Assembly (NCBI GenBank): GCA_036404255.1
Contig: DASWOP010000184.1
Coordinates: 1 to 11,900 of the forward strand
DNA: 11,900 bases
Direction: 5' to 3'
Source: JARLFX01 sp036404255
GTDB lineage: Bacteria; Acidobacteriota; Terriglobia; Terriglobales; Acidobacteriaceae
Part shown: positions 1-6,345 of the stretch, one piece after another
Numbering within the stretch: position 1 is the first letter of the stretch
Layout of the letters: each line of letters begins with the position of its first letter
Translations under genes and position numbers: made by a program
The notes under the pieces: generated by a model
Told to the model about the DNA's origin: nothing
What the model saw: only the letters and a program-made list of their open reading frames with translations
Database searches by the model: none

Positions 1-1813
1 TGCCTTTGCCACTCCGCAGAGGCTTGGGCAGCAGCATCTTGTTGAAGAGCACGTCACCCAGTTGCTTGGGCGAATTGAGATTGAAGCGGTGGCCGCTCTG
101 CTCGAAGATCTTTTCGCCAAGCGTATCCATCTCCACCGCCAACCGGGTAGACATCTCGCCCAACACATTGCGATCAATGCGCACGCCAGCCTGCTCCATC
201 CGCAACAACACCGGCACCAGCGGCAGATCCATCGTCTCGTAGACGCTGGTCGTTCCCTCCGCCGCGATCTCCGGCCTCAACTTCTCCGCCAACCGGTAGA
301 CGGCAGCAGCAGCCTCCGGCAGGCAGTTCGCACCCGTCTCATGCAGCGCACGATTGGTGAAGCGTGCCACCACGTCCGGCAGCTTGTGGCTACTGTGCGT
401 CGGGTTCACCAGGTAGCTGTACAGCATCACATCATCGCGCGTGTCCGCCAGCGCAATGCCGGCAGATTCCATCACGCGCAACACTGCCTTCACATCATGC
501 ACCGTCTTCGGAATGCTCGCATCTGCCAGCGCCGCACGCAGCGGTACAGCCACAGGCAGATTTAGATCAACCGCAATAGCATGGTCTGTCTCCGCTGCAA
601 ATCCCATGACAAGCGTTGGTTCTGCGGGACGCACTACCGGCACTTCTACAGGCGCAGCGCTCATCTCAAACAAATTGCCATTCTCCGGCAGCGAGGGCTC
701 CGGAGCGTCGGCAGCTTCAGGATCAGCAACCTCTTCCGCCAGCGCTTGTCCGTCCAACGAAATCGTGAGCGCCAGTCCGCCTTTGCGCGCCCTCTCCAGC
801 AGCGCGGCAATGTCCGATTCCGTGGGCTGCGTGTTGAAGGTGATGGGCGTCATATCCACCTTCGGCGGCGCAAGATCCTTCAGTAGTGTGGTGAACTCCA
901 GCTCACTGAAGAGCTCGCGGCACGCATCGGCGTCAATCTCCTGCGTGCGCATGCCGTGCAGATCAAAGTCGATCGGCACGCCGGTGTGGATGGTGACCAA
1001 CTCCTTACTGAGCAGAATCGTGTCGCGATTCTGCTGCAGCGATTCGCGCTGGCGCTTACCCTTGATCTCGCCCGCATGGTCCATCGCGGCTTCCACCGTG
1101 CCGTACTTCTGAATCAGTTCCACCGAGCCTTTGTCGCCAATGCCGGGCGCGCCGGGGATATTGTCAATCGCATCGCCGCGTAGCGCCATCACATCGATCA
1201 CCTGCTCCGGCGTCACGCCCAGCACGCGCTGCACGCCCTCGCGGTCGAGAATGAGATTGTCCTTCGTCGGATTCAGAATGACCACGCTGTCATTCACCAG
1301 CTGCATCATGTCCTTGTCGCTGGAGACAACAAAGACGCGGTGCCCTGCCTCCGCCGCCTTACAGCTTAGCGTGCCGATCACGTCATCCGCCTCGAAGCCC
1401 TCATACGACAGGATGGGAATGCGAAAGGCCTCCAGCGCGCGCCGGATGTAAGGCAGCTGCTGCGCAAGGTCAGCAGGCATCTCGGCGCGGTTGGCTTTAT
1501 AGCCCGCGTAGTCTACCTCATCGAACTGCTGCGTCTTGATGTTGAACTTGCGGATGGTCTTCATCGCCGCGGCCTGCTCCACGCGGAAGACGGGGCCACT
1601 GAGGTCGTACACCGCAGCCAGGTACTCCGGGGCAAAGTCGCGGCGCAGTTTGTTGATCATGTTGACGAAGACGTAGGTTGCGGCGGTGGGTACCCCCGTA
1701 CGGGTGGACATGGGGCGCTGGCGCTGCATGGCGTGATAGGCACGGAAGATGAACGCCATCGAATCTAACAGGTAGATGGCGGGCTTTTGCGGGTTTGGAG
1801 GATCAACTGGCAT
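1..1813 (-). CDS. polA: DNA polymerase I, 3'-truncated by the window edge
   Basis: This is family A DNA polymerase, which fills gaps and removes RNA primers in replication and repair. Translation from ATG at 1813 gives 604 residues before the window ends; the catalytic motifs A, B and C lie outside. Residues about 11-290 are the 5'-3' nuclease: D17 (LLDSMAF), ADD at 142-144, SSDKD at 164-168, RGDAIDNIPG at 212-221 and the helix-hairpin-helix GAPGIGDKGS. An insertion of roughly 20 residues sits near 79-100 compared with E. coli. Residues about 340-520 match the 3'-5' exonuclease fold, but its acidic catalytic residues are missing: T350 and S352 stand where E. coli has D355 and E357, V444 stands for D424, and the Exo III aspartate is replaced by alanine in an EAAAA stretch. 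A Pro/Glu-rich linker (about 356-400) interrupts this domain. The polymerase thumb begins at the window edge (FNLNSPKQLGDVLF). The gene lies 57 bp downstream of queA. Identity is secure. Confidence 0.97.
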   Translation of the reverse strand, partial: MPVDPPNPQKPAIYLLDSMAFIFRAYHAMQRQRPMSTRTGVPTAATYVFVNMINKLRRDFAPEYLAAVYDLSGPVFRVEQAAAMKTIRKFNIKTQQFDEVDYAGYKANRAEMPADLAQQLPYIRRALEAFRIPILSYEGFEADDVIGTLSCKAAEAGHRVFVVSSDKDMMQLVNDSVVILNPTKDNLILDREGVQRVLGVTPEQVIDVMALRGDAIDNIPGAPGIGDKGSVELIQKYGTVEAAMDHAGEIKGKRQRESLQQNRDTILLSKELVTIHTGVPIDFDLHGMRTQEIDADACRELFSELEFTTLLKDLAPPKVDMTPITFNTQPTESDIAALLERARKGGLALTISLDGQALAEEVADPEAADAPEPSLPENGNLFEMSAAPVEVPVVRPAEPTLVMGFAAETDHAIAVDLNLPVAVPLRAALADASIPKTVHDVKAVLRVMESAGIALADTRDDVMLYSYLVNPTHSSHKLPDVVARFTNRALHETGANCLPEAAAAVYRLAEKLRPEIAAEGTTSVYETMDLPLVPVLLRMEQAGVRIDRNVLGEMSTRLAVEMDTLGEKIFEQSGHRFNLNSPKQLGDVLFNKMLLPKPLRSGKG

Positions 1814-1870
1814 CGCCCTGAGTCTACCAAGTTCGATGCGGTGCAAATAGGGCCAGATTCATCCCGCCTT

Positions 1871-2950
1871 CTACCGGATGAACATGCAGTCGCCGTAGGA
1901 GAAGAAACGGTACTGCTCGCGTACCGCATGGACATAGGCCGCCAGCACATGCTCGCGCCCTGCAAAAGCGCTGACCAGCATCAGCAGCGTGGACTGCGGC
2001 AGGTGAAAGTTGGTTAGCATGGCATCTACCAGACGGAAGGAGTGGCCGGGGCGGATGAAGATGCTGGTCTCCCCACTATGCGACACCAGCTTGCCATCAG
2101 CCGCTGCCAGCGCACAATGCTCCAGGGTGCGTACCGTCGTGGTGCCTGCTGCGATGATCCGCTTGCCCTCGCTGCGCGCGCGGTTGAGGGCATCCGCGGT
2201 AGTCGCCGATAGCGTGTAGCGTTCGCTGTGCAGGGTGATCTCGTCCAGCGTCTCCACACGGACAGGCTGAAATGTTCCCAGTCCAACGTGCAGCGTAACG
2301 TGTACCACTTCCACGCCGCGTGCGCGGATGGCATCCAACACAGCGGGAGTAAAGTGCAGTCCGGCCGTAGGCGCGGCTGCACTGCCGCGTTCGGCGGCAA
2401 AGACGGTCTGGTAGCGTTCGCGGTCGCTCAGAGCATCGTCGCGGTGGATGTAGGGCGGCAGCGGCATGTGGCCAATGGCGTCTAGAGCGGCAAAGAAGTT
2501 GGCCGATGGCATAAAGCGCAGCGTGCGCTCGCCGAACTCGCCACGTGCGATAACCTCAGCCTCCAGCAGCGGCTGGGCTCCATCATCAGCTGCGAAGAAC
2601 AGTCGCTCGCCGACCTGCACCTTGCGCCCGGGGCGGACCAGGGCGCTCCACTCCTGTGGGCCAAGCTGCTGCGTGAGCAGCACCTCAATTCGGCCGGATG
2701 GCTGCTGCTTCTGCGAGGTGGCCCCGGCACGGGTGGCGAAGAGGCGCGCAGGAATCACGCGGCTGTCATTCAGTACCAGCAGATCGCCGGGCCCGAGCAT
2801 CTCCGGCAGCGAACGAAAGCTGCTGTCCTGCAACGCTCCGGTGGCGCGGTCGAGCACCAGCGTCCGCGCGGCGTCACGCTGCTGCGGAGGCTCCTGCGCG
2901 ATCAGTTCCTCGGGCAGATGGAAGTCGAAGTCGGTGACGCGCTCCGTCAT
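1871..2950 (-). CDS. queA: S-adenosylmethionine:tRNA ribosyltransferase-isomerase QueA
   Basis: QueA transfers and isomerises the ribosyl group of S-adenosylmethionine onto 7-aminomethyl-7-deazaguanine in tRNA, making epoxyqueuosine at the wobble base. The 359-residue protein is full length for the family. Recognisable blocks in order: LPEELIAQEPPQQRDAAR (12-29), VLNDSRVIPARL (59-70), GHMPLPPYI (160-168), the long AAPTAGLHFT block (192-201), VTLHVGLGTFQPV (218-230), AAGTTTVRTLE (267-277), and TNFHLPQSTLLMLVSAF (313-329), ending in the usual YRFFSYGD. The ATG at 2950 overlaps the stop of the upstream acyltransferase in an ATGA, with GAGG just upstream, so translational coupling is likely. No other queuosine gene (tgt, queC/D/E/F) is visible; its neighbours are unrelated in function. 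No oddities seen. Confidence 0.97.
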   Translation of the reverse strand: MTERVTDFDFHLPEELIAQEPPQQRDAARTLVLDRATGALQDSSFRSLPEMLGPGDLLVLNDSRVIPARLFATRAGATSQKQQPSGRIEVLLTQQLGPQEWSALVRPGRKVQVGERLFFAADDGAQPLLEAEVIARGEFGERTLRFMPSANFFAALDAIGHMPLPPYIHRDDALSDRERYQTVFAAERGSAAAPTAGLHFTPAVLDAIRARGVEVVHVTLHVGLGTFQPVRVETLDEITLHSERYTLSATTADALNRARSEGKRIIAAGTTTVRTLEHCALAAADGKLVSHSGETSIFIRPGHSFRLVDAMLTNFHLPQSTLLMLVSAFAGREHVLAAYVHAVREQYRFFSYGDCMFIR

Positions 2951-3606
2951 CCTCGGAGACCCCAGTGTTCCTCAGCCATGGCCACGCTGCGGTCCAGCGC
3001 GGCCTGCACAGCGGTCTGCATCGCTTCAGTATCCGGTGTGTAGGCAACAGGGGCGGGGTAGGTAACAACCACGCGAGAGAAGGGCTTCGGGATCATGAAG
3101 TCGTCCCAGGTCTTCAGTGTCCACACGCGCTGCGGCAGCACGTAGAACGGGCATACGGCAGCCTGCGTCAGTTGCGCCAGTTGCACGGCTCCGGGCTTGG
3201 CAACATACTTCGGGCCACGGGGGCCATCTACGGTTATGGCTACAAGATGGCCGTCTGCAAAGGACTGCTGCAGGCCGATCAGTCCAGCGGCGCCACCGCG
3301 TGAGCTGGAGCCACGCACCGCGATGAATCCAAGTCGCTCGACCGTGCAGGCGATCAGTTCCCCATCAAAGCTACGACTGATCAGAATCCCGATGCTCTGG
3401 TCGCGGAAGTGGCCAGCCGCGGTGATGAGCGCGCGGTGCCAGAAGATGAAGATGCAGGGGCGGGCACGCTCAAATGCCGACTGGGCGCCTGGTTCCCTTA
3501 CGATTTCAAAGTGGAGCGTCACCGAAACCATGCGGATGAGCAGAGAGACGAGGCGCGGGATGATTGCTATCGAGATGCGCTGCGAAAGTTTATAACCGGA
3601 GTCCAC
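2947..3606 (-). CDS. DUF374 / LpxJ-like lysophospholipid acyltransferase-family protein
   Basis: The 219-residue protein belongs to the DUF374 branch of the LPLAT acyltransferase superfamily. Visible family blocks are IFIFWHRAL (52-60, with the likely active-site histidine H57), LISRSFDGELIA (75-86), RGSSSRGGA (98-106) and VDGPRGPKY (126-134). Hydrophobic stretches near 11-30 and 50-65 suggest membrane association. In Helicobacter and Campylobacter a member of this family (LpxJ) adds a secondary acyl chain to lipid A; a similar role here in outer-membrane lipid acylation is inference. The only start allowed by the in-frame TAG five codons upstream is GTG at 3606 or something internal; the Shine-Dalgarno is weak, and M26 is the next ATG. 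The stop overlaps the queA start by 4 bp, and the ABC permease ends 40 bp upstream, so it probably sits in one operon with both. Confidence 0.9.
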   Translation of the reverse strand: MDSGYKLSQRISIAIIPRLVSLLIRMVSVTLHFEIVREPGAQSAFERARPCIFIFWHRALITAAGHFRDQSIGILISRSFDGELIACTVERLGFIAVRGSSSRGGAAGLIGLQQSFADGHLVAITVDGPRGPKYVAKPGAVQLAQLTQAAVCPFYVLPQRVWTLKTWDDFMIPKPFSRVVVTYPAPVAYTPDTEAMQTAVQAALDRSVAMAEEHWGLRG

Positions 3607-3646
3607 CTTGTAATTCTAATGAATTGCGAGCACAACCGCAGTGCGC

Positions 3647-4831
3647 CTAGCTGTAACGCATCCAGCGCACGATCTCGCGGATGCTTGGCCGCTTGCCGTA
3701 CATCAGGATGCCGACGCGGTAGATGCGCGAGGCAATCCACATCATGGCATAGATGGCCAGCGCTAGATCGACTACCGACAGAGCCAGTTGCCACAGTGGG
3801 GGGTGGCCCACCATGATCCGCGTGAACATGATGAGCGGCGTCCAGAACGGGACCAGAGAGATCACTGTGGCCAGGACGCCGTCCGGGTTGCTGGAGATGG
3901 GGTACAGCAGGAACAGACACACGGCCAGCGGCAGGGCCAGGATCATGTTGAGCTGCGAGAGCTCCTGTTCGGAGTTCACGATGGCCCCCAGAATGGCTGC
4001 GACGCTGGCGTAGAGCATGAAGCCAAGCGCGAACATCAGCACGAAGAAGATCATCTGGCCGATGCTGAGGGCGACGGTAATGGTGCCGCCTGCGATCATC
4101 GGGACCAACGGGGTGGCGATGAGCACGGCCGCCGCAGCGATCCAGATGAAGACCTGCGTCAGGCCGACTCCGCCGACGCCGATCACCTTGCCCGCCATCA
4201 AATCCTCCGGCGAGACGGTGGCCAACATGACCTCAAAGACGCGCGAGGTCTTCTCTTCCGTGATGGAACGGGCCACATTTACTCCGTAGAACATCACTGC
4301 CATGTACATCAGGAAGAAGAAGAAGTATGCGATGGCCTTGGCCGACTGCGAGACGGTCAGGTTCAGGCTCTCGCGCTGCGATTCGCGGATGTGCTTCACG
4401 ACGATATCGCTCTGGGTGTGCAATCCACTTCGTTGCAAAGCCTGTTGCAACTGCGCCACGCGGTTTATGGCGGGCTTGCCGAAGAAGACAGCCTGCTGCT
4501 GCGCGGCAGCATCTACCCAGAGGAAGCCTTCGCTATCGCCGCCCTCTACGTCGCCGGAGAGAATGTGCATCGTATCCGCGGTTGGCGGGGAGATGGCATC
4601 GACTACCAGCGCCGGATCTTCCGTCGCCAGTTCGTTCTGTATATCCACAGCAAGCTGCGTGTTGGTGGAGACGATGGTGATGTGCGAGGCGTGGGTGTGG
4701 CCGCCAAAGTAGACGCTGGCGAAGAGGCCGCAGCCCATCAGCACGGGGATCAGCACCGTCATGATGACAAAGCTCCTGGAGCGGACACGCTCCATGTATT
4801 CGCGGCGGGCGATCAGCAGAAGATTACGCAT
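3647..4831 (-). CDS. ABC-2 type transporter permease, NatB-like
   Basis: A 394-residue integral membrane subunit of an ABC exporter. The N-terminus has the typical cytoplasmic lead RREYMERVRSRSF, then a first membrane segment at about 21-43. A soluble, presumably extracytoplasmic, domain of about 125 residues follows (44-165). About six further hydrophobic segments lie at roughly 167-188, 216-240, 251-283, 295-312, 319-340 and 347-370. The cytoplasmic loop TEEKTSRVFEVMLATVSPEDLMAGKVIG (starting at 191) is the hallmark of the NatB/ABC2_membrane_3 family. The start at 4831 overlaps the end of the ATPase gene by 8 bp, so the two are certainly a pair. In Bacillus NatAB exports sodium, but many relatives export lipids, peptides or antibiotics, so the substrate here cannot be told from the sequence. 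The acyltransferase immediately downstream makes an envelope-lipid role possible but unproven. Confidence 0.93.
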   Translation of the reverse strand: MRNLLLIARREYMERVRSRSFVIMTVLIPVLMGCGLFASVYFGGHTHASHITIVSTNTQLAVDIQNELATEDPALVVDAISPPTADTMHILSGDVEGGDSEGFLWVDAAAQQQAVFFGKPAINRVAQLQQALQRSGLHTQSDIVVKHIRESQRESLNLTVSQSAKAIAYFFFFLMYMAVMFYGVNVARSITEEKTSRVFEVMLATVSPEDLMAGKVIGVGGVGLTQVFIWIAAAAVLIATPLVPMIAGGTITVALSIGQMIFFVLMFALGFMLYASVAAILGAIVNSEQELSQLNMILALPLAVCLFLLYPISSNPDGVLATVISLVPFWTPLIMFTRIMVGHPPLWQLALSVVDLALAIYAMMWIASRIYRVGILMYGKRPSIREIVRWMRYS

Positions 4832-5732
4832 CGATTCTGCCTCCTGCGCCGACAGTTTCGATGAAAATCTGCTCTAAAGTCGGCTCACTGACCTCAAAAC
4901 GGCGTATTTTTGCCACTTTTATGGCGGCTGCGAGCAGGGCCTGGGCGTCGTCGCCGTCCTTCAGCGTGATCTCGGCGTGGTCGCCGAAGTTCTTTACTGC
5001 GGCCACGCTGGGGTGGTGGAGGAAGGAATCGCTGCCTTCAAAATCGATCTGGACGCGGTTGTTGGGGTAGCGGTCTTTGACCTCGCGCATACCCCCGGCC
5101 AGTACCTGCCGGCCCCCGCTGATGACGCAGATGGCGTCGCACATCTTCTCTACCTGGTCCATGCGGTGGGTGGAGAAGAGAACCGCCTTGCCGTTGCGAC
5201 GCAGTTCCATCAACACGTCCTGCATGAGGGATGCGTTCACCGGGTCGAGGCCGCTGAAGGGTTCGTCCATGATGATGAGGTCGGGCTCGTGCAGAAGGGT
5301 GGCAATGAACTGGATCTTCTGCTGCATACCCTTGGAGAGCTCTTCGGTCTTCTTCGGGATCGCCTCAGTGATCTCGAGCCGCTCGCACCATGCGATAGCG
5401 CGCTGCTTCGCGGTGCTTTCACTCAGGCCATGCAATTCGCCAAGAAAGACGAGCTGATCAAGCACGTGCATCTTCTTGTACAGGCCGCGCTCTTCGGGCA
5501 GATAGCCGACTCGCGCAAGGCTTTTGCGCTCAAACGGCTTGTCGAAGAGCTGCACCGTGCCTGAATCCGGACGGGTGATGCCGATCATCATGCGGATGCT
5601 GGAGGTCTTGCCGGAGCCATTGGGGCCGAGCAGGCCGAACATGGTTCCGGGCTCGATGCGAAGGCTCAGTTGCTCAACGGCGATCTTCTTGTCATACGAC
5701 TTCGAAATGCTGTTGAGCTCGACAATGGGCAT
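4824..5732 (-). CDS. ABC transporter ATP-binding protein, NatA-like
   Basis: This 302-residue ATPase powers the adjacent permease. All nucleotide-binding motifs are intact: Walker A GPNGSGKT (36-43), the NatA-type PEERGLYKKM block in place of the usual Q-loop (79-88), signature LSKGM (132-136), Walker B LIIMDE with catalytic E157, D-loop SGLDP (160-164) and the switch histidine H189 in STHRM. Residues about 225-300 form the DUF4162-type C-terminal domain common in this subgroup, ending with the SEPTLEQIFIE block. The start at 5732 is fixed by the family N-terminus and by an in-frame TGA three codons upstream. No Shine-Dalgarno is properly spaced; a purine-rich GGAGGGGGAGAGGGG tract lies about 20-35 nt upstream. 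It is the first gene of the probable minus-strand operon and sits downstream of the 25-bp dyads at 5779-5845, which may control it. Confidence 0.95.
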   Translation of the reverse strand: MPIVELNSISKSYDKKIAVEQLSLRIEPGTMFGLLGPNGSGKTSSIRMMIGITRPDSGTVQLFDKPFERKSLARVGYLPEERGLYKKMHVLDQLVFLGELHGLSESTAKQRAIAWCERLEITEAIPKKTEELSKGMQQKIQFIATLLHEPDLIIMDEPFSGLDPVNASLMQDVLMELRRNGKAVLFSTHRMDQVEKMCDAICVISGGRQVLAGGMREVKDRYPNNRVQIDFEGSDSFLHHPSVAAVKNFGDHAEITLKDGDDAQALLAAAIKVAKIRRFEVSEPTLEQIFIETVGAGGRIDA

Positions 5733-5778
5733 CAGAGTTCAAGAATATCAGGGGTACCCCTCTCCCCCTCCGAAATAG

Positions 5779-5859
5779 TAAATATCTTGTTTTCAGGTAT
5801 TTAGTCTGGACAGATTGCGCTAAATATTTCAAAACAGGATATTTACGGGTAGATATTTC
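5779..5859. promoter_or_regulatory. Candidate operator: two 25-bp dyads in inverted arrangement
   Basis: Two 25-bp elements lie at 5779-5803 and 5821-5845. The first matches the reverse complement of the second at 21 of 25 positions. Each is also a near-dyad by itself, TAAATATY-N9-GRTATTTA. Their centres are 42 bp apart, close to four helical turns. A further half-site GATATTTC is at 5852-5859. They lie about 47-130 bp upstream of the ATPase start, in AT-rich DNA unlike the rest of the window. Binding by a dimeric repressor or activator of the ABC operon is the simplest inference; the regulator is not encoded in this window. A long imperfect RNA stem is an alternative reading. Confidence 0.5.
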
Positions 5860-5964
5860 ATTCTAAAAGGCTTGTGATGATGTCTCTGAAATAGCTACTG
5901 TTTTAATTGTAGTGAATTCGGGAGGAAACTACGCCAAATGTGCCTTAAATTCTGACTTTTTCCA

Positions 5965-6024
5965 GGTAAACATCTGGACGTGTTCCGGGTGAACTCGTGG
6001 ATAGACCCTGGTGAATGCCTGGAC
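5965..6024 (+). repeat. Three degenerate 15-bp units at 22-23 bp spacing
   Basis: Units GGTAAACATCTGGAC (5965-5979), GGTGAACTCGTGGAT (5988-6002) and GGTGAATGCCTGGAC (6010-6024) share the pattern GGTRAA-N3-4-C-TGGA. The phasing of 23 and 22 bp is about two helical turns, so a cooperative binding site is possible. With only 15 bp each and several mismatches, chance or decayed tandem repeat is also possible. Confidence 0.3.
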
Positions 6025-6080
6025 AGCGCATGGAGGTGATTGAGGGCGTCCACGGAGAGTTGGGCAACGGAAGAGTGGTG

Positions 6081-6198
6081 GTGGGCCGGGAGCATTGGAG
6101 GCGAGGAGAGATTTGCGCGCGTCGCGCGGCTGTCGCTTCGCGACACCATCCCACTCATCGCAAAAAGCGCGATGAATGGGGCACCCAGAGCATGGGTG
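6081..6198 (+). repeat. Composite dispersed repeat, copy A (left of recG)
   Basis: Positions 6081-6120 match 8871-8910 (copy B) at 35 of 40 positions without gaps, beginning GTGGGCCGGG and ending ATTTGCGCGC. Both copies continue with a CGCGCGGCYGTCGCTTYGCGAC block (hairpin GTCGC-TTC-GCGAC at 6132-6144), then a hairpin and the shared end TGGGGCACCCA (6177-6187). The hairpin here spans 6150-6180: 12 positions per arm with one C/A mismatch and a 7-nt loop. A second 6-bp hairpin CACCCA/TGGGTG follows at 6182-6198. I recall similar GGGGCACCC-type repeats as common between genes in Acidobacteriaceae genomes. Confidence 0.7.
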
Positions 6199-6216
6199 AT
6201 GCCAGCGGTGCGGTAG

Positions 6217-6295
6217 AGAAGCAGATTCCGCGCGCTGCGCTTCGGAATGACAAACAAAAGCAGAAGCAGATTCTTCGCTACGCGCAGAATGACAA
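6217..6295 (+). repeat. Two tandem copies of a GATTC...GAATGACAA short repeat
   Basis: The 12-mer AGAAGCAGATTC occurs at 6217-6228 and again at 6262-6273, 45 bp apart, each followed by a TTCGCT/GCGC-rich core and then GAATGACAA (ends 6253 and 6295). The first copy is a small dyad (ATTCCG at 6225-6230, CGGAAT at 6243-6248); the second pairs ATTCT with AGAAT. A related unit is at 8817-8855 downstream of recG. It resembles short dispersed repeats found in many bacterial intergenic regions. The GAATGAC end supplies the ATG at 6247 that opens the longest recG frame. Confidence 0.65.
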
Positions 6296-6345
6296 CTCAA
6301 CGGGGGGGACGTGGAGTTGTACAGTGGGCGCTGATAGCATCGCTG

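Larger units (their letters stand above)
5733..6345. other. Long intergenic region between the ABC operon and recG
   Basis: About 610 bp between two divergent genes with no believable coding sequence. Reading from the ABC side it holds: a 12-bp palindrome AGGGGTACCCCT (5750-5761) in the leader of the ATPase gene; an AT-rich stretch (about 5773-5930) with the paired 25-bp dyads; three degenerate 15-bp units spaced 22-23 bp apart (5965-6024); a composite dispersed repeat (6081-6198) with hairpins; and two tandem copies of a GATTC...GAATGACAA repeat (6217-6295). Open frames here on both strands have low-complexity or Arg/Ser-rich translations typical of repeats. Confidence 0.75.

Noticed and set aside
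62..565. Plus-strand open frames at the left end of the window
   Set aside because: They are antisense to polA, which has intact domain motifs on the minus strand.
3788..4864. Long plus-strand open frame (358 codons) across the ABC permease gene
   Set aside because: It is antisense to a clear permease and its translation is dominated by His, Asp, Gln and Gly with no domain-like pattern, as expected for the shadow of a GC-rich gene.
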